From the NCBI GenBank assembly GCA_026388315.1, contig JAPLKA010000047.1, positions 1 through 46,480 of the forward strand: 46,480 nt of DNA. The letters are read 5' to 3'. Numbering within the stretch: the first letter of the stretch is position 1; the number at the start of each line of letters is the position of its first letter. The translations under genes and the position numbers were made by a program. Shown here piece by piece: positions 24,854-32,391 of this stretch. Below the pieces are notes generated by a model, which saw only the letters and a list, made by a program, of their open reading frames with translations, was not told the origin of the DNA and searched no databases. Source of the DNA: Pseudomonadota bacterium (GTDB taxonomy: Bacteria; Desulfobacterota; Syntrophorhabdia; Syntrophorhabdales; Syntrophorhabdaceae).

Positions 24854-26425
24854 CTACTTAATGAAGTGAGCGCCCCGGCTCATACGGTTTTTGAATGCGG
24901 ATTGAGCCACTATGAATGCCGTCCTGACTCCGTTTCTAAGATTGATCACCATAGGAACAAGGTGTGCCCTTCTGTAAAAATCGTCTATCCTGTTCTTGAG
25001 ATAGCCAAGATCTGATTTTGCCCTCTCCAGTCTCCTGACAGTACGTATGATACCCACGTAATTCCACATGGTGGATTTTATACTTACCCAGTCCTGCTGG
25101 ATAAGCGCCGGGTCAACCTCTTCTTCCCGTTCCGGAAAACGCCATGGCGGGATTTCAGATTCTTCATACGGTTTTTTATCATCAAAGTGTTCAACTATAT
25201 GTTGAGCAGATCTTATTCCCCACACCAGTCCTTCAAGGAGCGACGTGGAAGCAAGTCTGTTGGCGCCATGTATGCCCGTTGCCGTCACCTCCCCGGCAGC
25301 ATAGAGATTATTGAGAGATGTCCTTCCCCAGACATCCACCTGGACACCACCGCAACTGTAGTGAGCGGCAGGCACAACCGGAATAGGCACCTTCTGGATA
25401 TCAATATCAAGCGACAGACAGCGTTTATAAATAGTGGGAAAACGTTTCTTGATATTGATATCCGTATAAGAGGCAATATCGAGATAGACGTATGAATCTC
25501 CTCTTTTTATCATCTCTTCATATATTGCCCGTGACACCTCGTCTCTCGGCGCAAGATCGCCCAAAGAAGAATATTTGTCCATGAAAGGTACATCGTCTTT
25601 TGTTTTAAGCTTTGCGCCCTCACCCCTCAGCGCCTCTGAAATAAGAAATCCGTCGGCGTCCTTATGAAAAAGACTTGTTGGATGGAACTGAATGTACTCC
25701 ATATTGATCAGTCTGGCCCCTGCCCTGTCGGCCATTGCAAATCCGTCGCCTGTTGCACTGGAAGGATTTGTGGTGTGGAGATAGATTCTTCCGAGACCTC
25801 CGGCTGCAAGGATCGTATAGGTCGAGAATATCCTCTCCACATGCTCACTTTCGTTATTCAGCACATATGCGCCTATACACTGCGGCTCCATATACAACGC
25901 CAGCGGACTGGTCGAATGATGCGGTATGGTAAGCAGGTCTACTGCGGTATAATTTACAAAAACTCTTATTTTTTCTATCTCCATCACCTTTTTTACAAGG
26001 GCTTCTTCAATTGACTTTCCCGTGGAATCCATACAATGGAGAATCCTTCTTTTCGAATGACTTGCCTCCCTTGCATATTCATATCCTGCCTCCTCGGAAC
26101 GCGAAAAAGGGACACCTATTTTTTTTACCAGAAAAGCATCCACCAGGGATGGCCCTTCGTGGGCAACCACTTTAACCGCCTCAAGGTTTGAAATTCCATC
26201 CCCGGCCTGCATAATATCGTTTATAAGGTATTCCGGGGAGTCATCCCTTCCCATAGAGACAATCCCACCCTGAGCATGGTATGTATTCGATTCCTCAAGG
26301 GTTGACCCCTTTGTGACAATGATTACATCGAGCCCTGAATCTGCGGCGGTAATGGCCGCCGAAAGGCCGGCTATACCCGAACCGATAATGAGAACATCAC
26401 AATAATGTCTGTTATCTTTATTCAT
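24854..26425 (-). CDS. nadB: L-aspartate oxidase
   Basis: A 523-residue flavoenzyme that oxidises aspartate to iminoaspartate, the first step of de novo NAD synthesis. FAD binding is shown by LIIGSGIAGLSAAI at the N terminus. The NTYHAQGGIVS segment, HSKRRILH, the substrate-capping QFHPTSL, a GEGAKL segment and the C-terminal GGVQVD...GEVTATGIHGANRLASTSLLEG, here key glycines and GANRLASTSL, all match NadB and its relative SdhA. Quinolinate context settles it as NadB. It begins one base after the nadA stop. No terminator is evident between its stop and the aromatic promoter 75 bp on. Confidence 0.96.
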   Translation of the reverse strand: MNKDNRHYCDVLIIGSGIAGLSAAITAADSGLDVIIVTKGSTLEESNTYHAQGGIVSMGRDDSPEYLINDIMQAGDGISNLEAVKVVAHEGPSLVDAFLVKKIGVPFSRSEEAGYEYAREASHSKRRILHCMDSTGKSIEEALVKKVMEIEKIRVFVNYTAVDLLTIPHHSTSPLALYMEPQCIGAYVLNNESEHVERIFSTYTILAAGGLGRIYLHTTNPSSATGDGFAMADRAGARLINMEYIQFHPTSLFHKDADGFLISEALRGEGAKLKTKDDVPFMDKYSSLGDLAPRDEVSRAIYEEMIKRGDSYVYLDIASYTDINIKKRFPTIYKRCLSLDIDIQKVPIPVVPAAHYSCGGVQVDVWGRTSLNNLYAAGEVTATGIHGANRLASTSLLEGLVWGIRSAQHIVEHFDDKKPYEESEIPPWRFPEREEEVDPALIQQDWVSIKSTMWNYVGIIRTVRRLERAKSDLGYLKNRIDDFYRRAHLVPMVINLRNGVRTAFIVAQSAFKNRMSRGAHFIK

Positions 26426-26426
26426 T

Positions 26427-27485
26427 TTATTTAATCTCCAGCATTCTTTTTAAGGCCAGCCTTGCATGTTCCGTATACGTTCCATCCACAAGAACCGGAT
26501 TGACAACCCTTCCTTCGACCAGATTTTCAAGCACACGAAGGAGCTTTTCCGGCGTAATCTTTGCCATCTCCCTGCAGCCTGAACCCAAAAGGGGAATAAT
26601 AAGCTTATCCGGATTTTCTTTTTTAATCCTGTTTACAAAGTTAATCTCCGTTCCAATTGCCCAGCTTGAGCCTGGGGCCGATTTTTCTACAGTATTCTTA
26701 ATAAAGCTCGTTGAACCCGCCAAATCGGAAACGTTAACGGTATCCGGAGTACATTCGGGATGCACAATTACCTTTATGCCTTCATATTGCCTTCTTATTG
26801 CCTCCACATGGGACGGTAAAATAACCGTATGAACTATGCAAAATCCTCTCCACAAAAAAATCCTGGCATTGTTCATGGATGCTCCATTCCTGGTGTTGTC
26901 GGTCTCGTAGGGATCCCAGAGAAACATCTCTTCGTCGGATATACCCATGGTGTGCGCCATGTTTCTTCCAAGGTTTTCATCCGGAAAAAAGAAAGGGACT
27001 GCATTTCTGGAAAAGACATGTTCCATGACCTTTTTAGCATTGGCTGATGTACACACAAGCCCTTCGTTTTTACCGCAAAAGGCCTTTAAATCGGCATTTG
27101 AATTAACGTACACAACGGGGATAATCCTTTTCCCTGTCTTTCCCAGGGTAACCCATGCCTTTTCAACATCATCTATATTCGCCATCTCTGCCAGAGGGCA
27201 TCTCGCTTTTGTTTCCGGATGAAACACCATCTGTTCAGGACTGCATATGATTCGCGCCATTTCAGCCATAAAGGATACGGAACAGAAGATGATATAATGT
27301 GCATCTTTCTGTTTTGAAGCGGCCTGGGCAAGCAGTAAAGAATCTCCAATAAAATCTGCTGATTGTATAATGTCGTCATTTTGATAGAAATGCGCCAGTA
27401 CAACCAGGTCACTGCCAAGTTTCTTTCTGGCAGCCTTTATCCTTTCCAGTATTTCTGTTTTTGTTGGTTGCGGTTTACTCATCAT
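26427..27485 (-). CDS. nadA: Quinolinate synthase
   Basis: A 352-residue [4Fe-4S] enzyme condensing iminoaspartate with dihydroxyacetone phosphate. LAHFYQNDDIIQSADFIGDS, the first repeat, is diagnostic. The three cluster cysteines lie in GLVCTSANA, VIVHPECTPDT and LLGSGCREMAK. Two adjacent ATG codons (27485, 27482) directly follow the nadC stop, with AAGGAG 8 nt upstream of the first. It sits between nadC and nadB in one operon whose products are consecutive. Confidence 0.96.
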   Translation of the reverse strand: MMSKPQPTKTEILERIKAARKKLGSDLVVLAHFYQNDDIIQSADFIGDSLLLAQAASKQKDAHYIIFCSVSFMAEMARIICSPEQMVFHPETKARCPLAEMANIDDVEKAWVTLGKTGKRIIPVVYVNSNADLKAFCGKNEGLVCTSANAKKVMEHVFSRNAVPFFFPDENLGRNMAHTMGISDEEMFLWDPYETDNTRNGASMNNARIFLWRGFCIVHTVILPSHVEAIRRQYEGIKVIVHPECTPDTVNVSDLAGSTSFIKNTVEKSAPGSSWAIGTEINFVNRIKKENPDKLIIPLLGSGCREMAKITPEKLLRVLENLVEGRVVNPVLVDGTYTEHARLALKRMLEIK

Positions 27486-28304
27486 CTACGAAACTCCTTC
27501 GTGGAGCAAACTTATGTCGAGCGATTTAAAAGAATGTGTCAACGCCCCTATTGAGATAAAATCGACACCAGCTTTCGCAATTTTCTTTATGCTTTCTATG
27601 TTTACGTTCCCGGACACTTCAACGGGAATCCTTTTGTTCACGAATAAAACTGCCGTCTTTATCCCTTTTGTATCCCAGTTGTCGAGCATTATACGATCTA
27701 CTTCTTCCTTTAATGCCTCCTCTAACTCCACCATGTTTTTTACTTCTACCTCTATAGGCACCTTTGATATGTCGCGGATCTTCCTTACTGCATCTTTTAT
27801 GGAGCCCGCAGCAGCTATATGGTTCTCTTTAATAAGGGCCATTTCACTGAGATTGCTCCTGTGATTATAGCCTCCACCCATTCTCACCGCATATTTTTCC
27901 TTTTCCCTGTGGCCAGGGGAAGTCTTTCTTGTATCAAGTATCTTAACTCCGGTGCCTTCAACGGCCTCAACAAACTTCCCCGTTAAAGTGGCTATGCCTG
28001 AAAGTCTCTGCAGAAAGTTCAAGGCAACCCTTTCACCCGTCAATATTGCACGTGTCTTTCCTTTAATAATGGTGATTATGTCGCCCTTCTTCACATGCTC
28101 CCCGTCTTTTTTCCATTCTTCGTATACCAATGTATCGTCAAGCTCCCTGAAAACTTCTTTTGCGATAGACTGGCCCGCAATGACACCATCCTCTTTTGCA
28201 ACAATTCTGGCCCTTGAAACATGCATTTCAGACACTATGGCATCTGTGGTAATATCCCCGGTACCAATATCTTCTGTCAGATAATATTTTATGCTGTTCT
28301 TCAT
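27486..28304 (-). CDS. nadC: Nicotinate-nucleotide pyrophosphorylase (quinolinate phosphoribosyltransferase)
   Basis: A 272-residue enzyme that joins quinolinate and PRPP. TEDIGTGDITTDAI, LTGERVALNFLQRLSGIAT, LDTRKTSPGHREKEKYAVRMGGG (key Arg and Lys residues) and EVSGNVNIESIKKIA are all typical. The ATG at 28304 is chosen over an in-frame TTG at 28343, because a consensus promoter occupies the intervening DNA and its -10 ends 10 nt upstream of the ATG. No ribosome site is present, so it looks leaderless. It is first in nadC-nadA-nadB and divergent from fsa. Confidence 0.95.
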   Translation of the reverse strand: MKNSIKYYLTEDIGTGDITTDAIVSEMHVSRARIVAKEDGVIAGQSIAKEVFRELDDTLVYEEWKKDGEHVKKGDIITIIKGKTRAILTGERVALNFLQRLSGIATLTGKFVEAVEGTGVKILDTRKTSPGHREKEKYAVRMGGGYNHRSNLSEMALIKENHIAAAGSIKDAVRKIRDISKVPIEVEVKNMVELEEALKEEVDRIMLDNWDTKGIKTAVLFVNKRIPVEVSGNVNIESIKKIAKAGVDFISIGALTHSFKSLDISLLHEGVS

Positions 28305-28314
28305 AGAATTATTT

Positions 28315-28343
28315 ATTATAAGGTTGTATAGAAATTGAGTCAA
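28315..28343 (-). promoter_or_regulatory. Promoter of the nadCAB operon, probably leaderless
   Basis: On the minus strand, TTGACT (28338-28343), 17 nt and a perfect TATAAT (28315-28320). The start would be about 3-5 nt before the nadC ATG. An 11-bp palindrome ATTGA-G-TCAAT (28334-28344) overlaps the -35 box and could be an operator. Confidence 0.75.
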
Positions 28344-28407
28344 TCAAAGACTGCTATTCTTTTAAAATAGTTTTGTAATCATACTCAATATATGTCATAT
28401 CTATATA

Positions 28408-28420
28408 GAATCTCAGATTC
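28408..28420. promoter_or_regulatory. Small perfect palindrome upstream of fsa
   Basis: GAATCT-C-AGATTC lies in the nadC-fsa intergenic region, 48 bp before the fsa start. It could be an operator, but 6-bp half-sites also arise by chance in AT-rich DNA. Confidence 0.25.
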
Positions 28421-28468
28421 AAAAATAAAATTCAACTTTATTGAAAATGTAAATACGGAGGTATAGAT

Positions 28469-29113
28469 ATGAAATTTTTTATAGACACGGCAAACATTGA
28501 AGAGATCAAAAAAGGGATTGAAATGGGGCTTGTCGATGGCGTTACAACCAACCCTTCATTGCTCTCAAAGGAAAAAAAGGATCCACAGACAGTAATTAAA
28601 GAAATCTTATCCGTTGTAGAAGGGCCTGTAAGCCTGGAGGTTGTGGCCACAGACTCCAAAGGTATGGTCGGGGAGGCAAGAAAGCTTGCATCATTAGGCC
28701 CTAATGCTGTTATCAAAATCCCCATGACTGAGGAAGGGGCCAAAGCAGTAAAAACACTCTCACAGGAAGGCATAAAAACAAACGTAACATTGATATTCCA
28801 ACCTGTTCAGGCGCTTATTGCTGCAAAAGCGGGGGCAAGTTACGTAAGTCCCTTCATCGGGAGACTCGATGACATTTCCCAGAGAGGCATGGGCATTATT
28901 GAAGATATAGCGACAATCTATTCAAATTACGGGTTTGAAGCAGAGATCATCGTTGCAAGCATCCGCAATCCCGTTCATGTCCTTGATGCAGCGCTTATTG
29001 GCGCTGACATAGCCACCATACCCTTTAACGTTCTCTCACAGCTCATCAAACATCCATTAACTGACATAGGACTTGAGAAGTTTTTGAAGGATTGGCAATC
29101 GATAAAACAGTAG
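28469..29113 (+). CDS. fsa: Transaldolase / fructose-6-phosphate aldolase family enzyme
   Basis: A 214-residue small transaldolase (TalC/FSA type), about two-thirds the length of classical transaldolases. Asp6 in FFIDTANI, Asn28 in VTTNPSLL and the Schiff-base Lys83 in AVIKIPMT are conserved, with [29 protein letters not shown] (key Ser and Gly residues of the phosphate site) and ASIRNPVHV following. It either moves dihydroxyacetone units in the pentose phosphate pathway or makes/cleaves fructose 6-phosphate; sequence alone does not settle this. As a source of erythrose 4-phosphate it could feed DAHP synthase. A strong GGAGG site precedes the ATG. The stop codon lies inside a short heptad repeat (29109-29129). 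Confidence 0.95.
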   Translation: MKFFIDTANIEEIKKGIEMGLVDGVTTNPSLLSKEKKDPQTVIKEILSVVEGPVSLEVVATDSKGMVGEARKLASLGPNAVIKIPMTEEGAKAVKTLSQEGIKTNVTLIFQPVQALIAAKAGASYVSPFIGRLDDISQRGMGIIEDIATIYSNYGFEAEIIVASIRNPVHVLDAALIGADIATIPFNVLSQLIKHPLTDIGLEKFLKDWQSIKQ

Positions 29114-29126
29114 ATAGTAGATAGAA

Positions 29127-29321
29127 TAAACCCAAATCTGTCATTGGGAAGGTGTCGGGGTATCCCGGAGCAAACCGTCATGAGGCGAGGAAGCTCGGTC
29201 TTTTGCGTATGCAAAAGTTCCGAAGCCGAACGCGAGTGAATGGAGTCGCCGGAGCGGAATGAACGTGTTTGCGAGGGATTATCCGACACCGATAGTGATT
29301 CTAACGATAAATCTGGGTTTA
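29127..29321. repeat. Structured intergenic element with nested inverted repeats
   Basis: A 195-bp block bounded by TAAACCCA (29127-29134) and TGGGTTTA (29314-29321), with a second nested pair GGTGTCGG (29151-29158) / CCGACACC (29283-29290) and a central perfect hairpin TTTTGC-GTAT-GCAAAA (29201-29216) extended by partly paired flanks. The base composition is richer in GC than the flanks. Heptad repeats abut both sides: AGTAGAT words at 29109-29129, ACTATTC-type words at 29324-29358. No ORF is evident. It fits a MITE-like element or structured RNA between fsa and recR. Confidence 0.6.
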
Positions 29322-29323
29322 GT

Positions 29324-29358
29324 ACTATTCACTGTTCACTATTCGCTATTCACTGCTC
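29324..29358. repeat. Period-7 repeat downstream of recR
   Basis: Five consecutive 7-nt words in register: ACTATTC, ACTGTTC, ACTATTC, GCTATTC, ACTGCTC. They end two bases before the recR stop codon. Confidence 0.75.
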
Positions 29359-29360
29359 TA

Positions 29361-29957
29361 TTAAATATTTTTCCGATTATCTATCGAGCTTTTTATGGTG
29401 AGTGGGTCTATGTAAACAATATCTCCACCGACAGGAATGCCTGAAGCAATTCTTGTAATCCTTACATCAAGTGATTTTAGAATCTCGCTTATATAGTGGG
29501 CAGTTGTATTACCTTCTATGTTGGGATTAGTGGCAATAATCACTTCCTTGATTTCTTCCCTGATAATCCTCTCATGCAATTCTTTTATCCTCACGTCATC
29601 GGGACCAATGCCCTCTATAGGGTTTATAACACCGTGAAGAATATGGTATTTATAATGACCTGGATTGGCCGATTCTACCACCATCATATGTGATGATTCT
29701 TCGACAACACAAATAATAGACCTGTCCCTCCGGGGGTCAGTACAGATTACGCAAGGATCAACATCCGTAATATTGAAGCAGACACTGCAAAGTTTTATTT
29801 TTTCTTTAACATCGAGAAGGCTTTCTGAAAGTTCAGATATATAAAACCCCTTGGAATTGAGAAGAAAAAAGGTGAGTCTTGTAGCGGTTTTCCTGCCAAT
29901 GCCAGGCAACTTTGTAAGGTTTTCAATCAACCGCTCGATTGGTCCGGGATAATACAA
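29361..29957 (-). CDS. recR: Recombination mediator RecR
   Basis: A 198-residue protein of the RecFOR pathway that helps load RecA on gapped DNA. The helix-hairpin-helix LTKLPGIGRKTATRLTFFLL, the C4 zinc finger (CSVCFNITDVDPCVIC) and the Toprim domain with VVEES and IATNPNIEGNTTA are all present. I choose a TTG start at 29957: it gives LYYPGPIERL, the expected N terminus, and the standard length, sits right after the ybaB stop, and has a GGGG site 6 nt upstream. An ATG at 29990 would overlap ybaB and add an unconserved stretch. It is last in dnaX-ybaB-recR. Confidence 0.95.
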   Translation of the reverse strand: MYYPGPIERLIENLTKLPGIGRKTATRLTFFLLNSKGFYISELSESLLDVKEKIKLCSVCFNITDVDPCVICTDPRRDRSIICVVEESSHMMVVESANPGHYKYHILHGVINPIEGIGPDDVRIKELHERIIREEIKEVIIATNPNIEGNTTAHYISEILKSLDVRITRIASGIPVGGDIVYIDPLTIKSSIDNRKNI

Positions 29958-29958
29958 T

Positions 29959-30279
29959 CTATACCCCGAACGGCATTTGCATACCACCAAGCCCGGTAAT
30001 CTTCGCCATCTCTTCCTGCATCATATCTTTTGATTTATTGAGACCTTCGTTGATAGCTGCAACGATAAGGTCTTCCAGGAGTTCTTTGTCCTTTTCTTCC
30101 CATATTTCGTCGGAAATCTTTAATGAAATCAGATCCTGTTTTCCATTTACCACACAAGAGACCATACCTCCGCCGGATTGGGCTTCAACGGTTTTGTCGC
30201 CCATTTCTTCCTGCATCTTTTGAAGCTTCTCCTGCATCTTTTTTGCCTGGCTTAATAGTTGACCAAAATTCTTTGACAT
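29959..30279 (-). CDS. ybaB: YbaB/EbfC nucleoid-associated protein
   Basis: A 106-residue DNA-binding protein of the YbaB/EbfC family, which forms tweezer-like dimers. The N-terminal helix (LLSQAKKMQEKLQKMQEEM) is a Met/Gln-rich coiled coil, followed by a strand region EAQSGGGMVSCVVNGKQDL and a helix ELLEDLIVAAINEGLNKS. The C-terminal Gly/Met tail is typical. It lies between dnaX and recR as in most bacteria and is likely cotranscribed with both; its start is 13 bp after the dnaX stop. Confidence 0.95.
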   Translation of the reverse strand: MSKNFGQLLSQAKKMQEKLQKMQEEMGDKTVEAQSGGGMVSCVVNGKQDLISLKISDEIWEEKDKELLEDLIVAAINEGLNKSKDMMQEEMAKITGLGGMQMPFGV

Positions 30280-30292
30280 ATCCCCTCCTTCT

Positions 30293-31783
30293 TCATACTT
30301 TAAATAAGGAATCTGCCTCTTTCACATAATCCTCGAGCATATCCTTTTTCTTCTCTGTTGCACCTTTAAAAATTAATCCCATTTCGTTGCCAAAAAATAT
30401 CTTCGAATACTGTCTTATATCATCCTTCAAGCTGGCATCTTCTTTGATGAAATTATAGTTTTTGTCAATAAATACAACTATATTGGCACCATCTATCTTA
30501 ATTTCAAGGGACTGCAGGATGCTACTCATAAAGGGCTTCTTCTGTTTCAGATACTCAATAAACCCTTTCAAATCCTTCTTAAATTGAGGTTCGGGTGGAT
30601 TATGCTCCTCTACAAGTTTATCATATTTATCATGCACAGACCCCTCTGTATGCTCGTGCTTACTTAAACTGTCAATCATTTTCTCCACATCTCTCAGTTT
30701 TGAGATGTTGTAGAGGTTGATATAGAGTATCTCCAGGGAAATCCTCTGGAAAATCCCTTTAAACATGTCCTCTGATCTCAGCATATAGTTCAGCATATTT
30801 TGAATCTCATAATATTCAATACCTTTTAACAGTTCCGCTATTTTACGATATTCTTCCTCTCCCATATAAAAAAAGGGGGGGATGCTGCCGTATACCTTGA
30901 GTATCATCATGTTTCGCAAAAAAGATATAAGACCTTCGTATACCTGATAGGTATCATAACCATCATTCAATGTCTTCTCAATAATCTCAAGACCGGCCTT
31001 CAGGTTTTCGTCCAGAATAGATTTGATGAGGTCGTACAGGATTTCTTTTTCTACAATACCAATTACACTTATAACATCCTTTTCGGATATAAAGTCACCG
31101 CTATAGGCAATAATCTGATCTAACAGAGATTCGGCATCTCTCATACTCCCGTCTGCCTCGACTGCAATATGGCTGAAGGCGCTCTCATCATATTTTATCT
31201 TTTCGTCCTCGCAGATCAACTTCAACTGGTTCACTATCTCCCTCTCCGAAATCCTCTTGAAGTCAAAACGCTGACACCTGGACATTATCGTGTAAGGAAT
31301 CTTCTGCGGCTCCGTAGTTGCAAGAATAAAGATATTGTTTCCGGGAGGCTCTTCGAGGGTTTTCAAAAAGGCATCTCTTGCCTGCGGTGTCAACATATGT
31401 GCCTCATCGAGAATATATAGCTTGTAAGTGCCCTTCATGGGCATATACCTGACGGTTTCGGTGAGCTCTCTGATGTCGTCAATTCCTCTTGTGGATGCCG
31501 CATCTATCTCAATAACATCAACAAAGCTGCCGTTATCGATCGCAGTGCAATTTTCACATATGCCGCAAGGCTCTTCTTTTGGCCCGCCAATACAGTTCAT
31601 CGCCTTAGCAATGATCCTTGCAAGGGATGTTTTACCAACACCCCTCGGGCCGGTAAAGAGGTAGGCATGCGCTACCCTGTTGTGTTTAATCGAGTTCTTT
31701 ATTGTTGTGACAATATGAGGTTGACCTACAACATCTTCGAAACGCTTTGGTCTCCACCTTCGTGCAATGACAGTGTAGTTCAT
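30293..31783 (-). CDS. dnaX: DNA polymerase III subunit gamma/tau
   Basis: A 496-residue clamp-loader ATPase. It begins YTVIARRWRPKRFEDVVGQ. Walker A is GPRGVGKTSLA (45-55), a four-Cys zinc module follows (CIGGPKEEPCGICENC), then Walker B/DEAH (LDEAHMLTP) and the SRC sensor (MSRCQRFDF). The C-terminal third is shorter than in E. coli tau (643 residues), as in many non-enteric bacteria. I did not find a convincing programmed frameshift signal for a separate gamma form, though I did not search exhaustively. It lies downstream of tRNA-Ser and the SRP RNA. The 86-bp gap to ffs holds heptad repeats and a small CTTGC/GCAAG hairpin near a GAGG ribosome site. Confidence 0.96.
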   Translation of the reverse strand: MNYTVIARRWRPKRFEDVVGQPHIVTTIKNSIKHNRVAHAYLFTGPRGVGKTSLARIIAKAMNCIGGPKEEPCGICENCTAIDNGSFVDVIEIDAASTRGIDDIRELTETVRYMPMKGTYKLYILDEAHMLTPQARDAFLKTLEEPPGNNIFILATTEPQKIPYTIMSRCQRFDFKRISEREIVNQLKLICEDEKIKYDESAFSHIAVEADGSMRDAESLLDQIIAYSGDFISEKDVISVIGIVEKEILYDLIKSILDENLKAGLEIIEKTLNDGYDTYQVYEGLISFLRNMMILKVYGSIPPFFYMGEEEYRKIAELLKGIEYYEIQNMLNYMLRSEDMFKGIFQRISLEILYINLYNISKLRDVEKMIDSLSKHEHTEGSVHDKYDKLVEEHNPPEPQFKKDLKGFIEYLKQKKPFMSSILQSLEIKIDGANIVVFIDKNYNFIKEDASLKDDIRQYSKIFFGNEMGLIFKGATEKKKDMLEDYVKEADSLFKV

Positions 31784-31832
31784 TCCTCAAAACCCCTTGC
31801 GAATTGCAAGTATGAGTAAATTCTGTATTTTA

Positions 31833-31867
31833 ATTCTACATTCATAATTCTACATTCTACATTTTAA
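31833..31867. repeat. Period-7 repeat between the SRP RNA and dnaX
   Basis: Five words in 7-nt register: ATTCTAC, ATTCATA, ATTCTAC, ATTCTAC, ATTTTAA. It directly abuts the 3' end of the SRP RNA. Confidence 0.7.
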
Positions 31868-31869
31868 AG

Positions 31870-31963
31870 ACCAGGCTACCTGCGGCACACGAATCAGTTA
31901 CTACCGCTGCTTCCTTCCGGACCTGACGGGGTTCATAACCTCCACGTTGCGCAGGGCCTGGCG
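31870..31963 (-). ncRNA. ffs: Signal recognition particle RNA, small bacterial (4.5S) type
   Basis: On the minus strand, complementary ends GCCAGGC...GCCTGG close a hairpin about 94 nt long. The universally conserved core GTCAGGTCCGGAAGGAAGCAGC (key: GGTCCGGAAGG tetraloop region, then AGCAGC) is present at about 31907-31929, followed by GTGTGCCG. It binds Ffh and targets membrane proteins to the Sec system. It starts 19 bp after tRNA-Ser and is probably cotranscribed with it. Ends are judged by pairing, to within a few bases. Confidence 0.93.
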
Positions 31964-31982
31964 AATTTTTCACAATTTTTTA

Positions 31983-32076
31983 TGGCGGAGAGACAGGGAT
32001 TTGAACCCTGGGTGCGCGTTTTAGCACGCACACACGATTTCCAGTCGTGCTCCTTCAGCCTCTCGGACATCTCTCC
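31983..32076 (-). tRNA. tRNA-Ser (anticodon GGA)
   Basis: A 94-nt class II tRNA on the minus strand, with acceptor GGAGAGA pairing to TCTCTCC, discriminator G and an encoded CCA. The anticodon loop CTGGAAA has GGA at 32040-32042, reading UCC and UCU. A long variable arm (GTGCG/CGCAC-like stem) and GGTTCAAATCC T-arm confirm serine. It has its own promoter and leads into the SRP RNA. Confidence 0.96.
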
Positions 32077-32085
32077 GGGTTACAT

Positions 32086-32115
32086 TTTATATCATACTCC
32101 ACCGGAAAGAGACAA
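32086..32115 (-). promoter_or_regulatory. Promoter of tRNA-Ser - SRP RNA
   Basis: On the minus strand, TTGTCT (32110-32115), 18 nt and TATAAA (32086-32091), placing the start a few bases before the mature tRNA 5' end at 32076. Confidence 0.6.
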
Positions 32116-32131
32116 GGTAATTTAGAAAACA

Positions 32132-32362
32132 GGGGTCAAGGGGTCGAGAGGCGGGGTTCAAGGGGCCAAGGGTTCAGGGTTACTTCAGTGAATAGTCGTT
32201 TAAAAACAGTCGATAGTCGTTAGTGAACAGTGAATAGTCTGGACTCCTGCTTCCGCAGGAGTGACGGAAAAAAAGCAGGAGTGACGGGAAAAAGGTTTTA
32301 CTATTCACTATTCACTACCTTTTACCTTTCACTTTTCACCTTCCACCTTTCACCTTGCACAT
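32132..32362. repeat. Composite period-7 repeat region with hairpin (gene-free stretch)
   Basis: The gap between the tRNA promoter and the next gene is almost wholly repetitive. 32132-32180: seven GGGGTCA-like words. 32187-32242: eight words AGTGAAT, AGTCGTT, TAAAAAC, AGTCGAT, AGTCGTT, AGTGAAC, AGTGAAT, AGTCTGG. 32243-32262: a perfect hairpin ACTCCTGC-TTCC-GCAGGAGT. 32255-32294: two 20-bp units beginning GCAGGAGTGACGG. 32300-32362: nine words from ACTATTC to TTCACCT to TGCACAT. Every heptad block keeps register over its length. No ORF or known RNA is seen. Confidence 0.8.
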
Positions 32363-32383
32363 TATACCCGAACATTATATATG
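32355..32383 (+). promoter_or_regulatory. Candidate promoter of the spermidine-synthase-like gene
   Basis: TTGCAC (32355-32360), 17 nt and TATATG (32378-32383); the start would fall at about 32390, two bases before the ATG. A perfect TATAAT at 32384-32389 is too close to the start codon to be the -10 unless translation begins further in. The -35 hexamer belongs to the last heptad repeats. Confidence 0.35.
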
Positions 32384-32391
32384 TATAATTG

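Noticed and set aside
28305-28343. Upstream TTG start for nadC
   Set aside because: The added codons coincide with a TTGACT-N17-TATAAT promoter, and the NadC fold starts after the ATG at 28304.
28408-28420. Firm operator assignment for the GAATCT-C-AGATTC palindrome
   Set aside because: It is short, single and lies in AT-rich DNA; listed only as a low-confidence site.
29958-29990. ATG start for recR at 29990
   Set aside because: It would overlap ybaB by about 30 bp and add an N terminus not seen in RecR; TTG at 29957 gives the family length and sequence.
32243-32290. Intrinsic terminator from the ACTCCTGC/GCAGGAGT hairpin followed by an A-rich stretch
   Set aside because: No gene ends just upstream on either strand and there is no T-run on the plus strand; it fits better as part of the repeat region.
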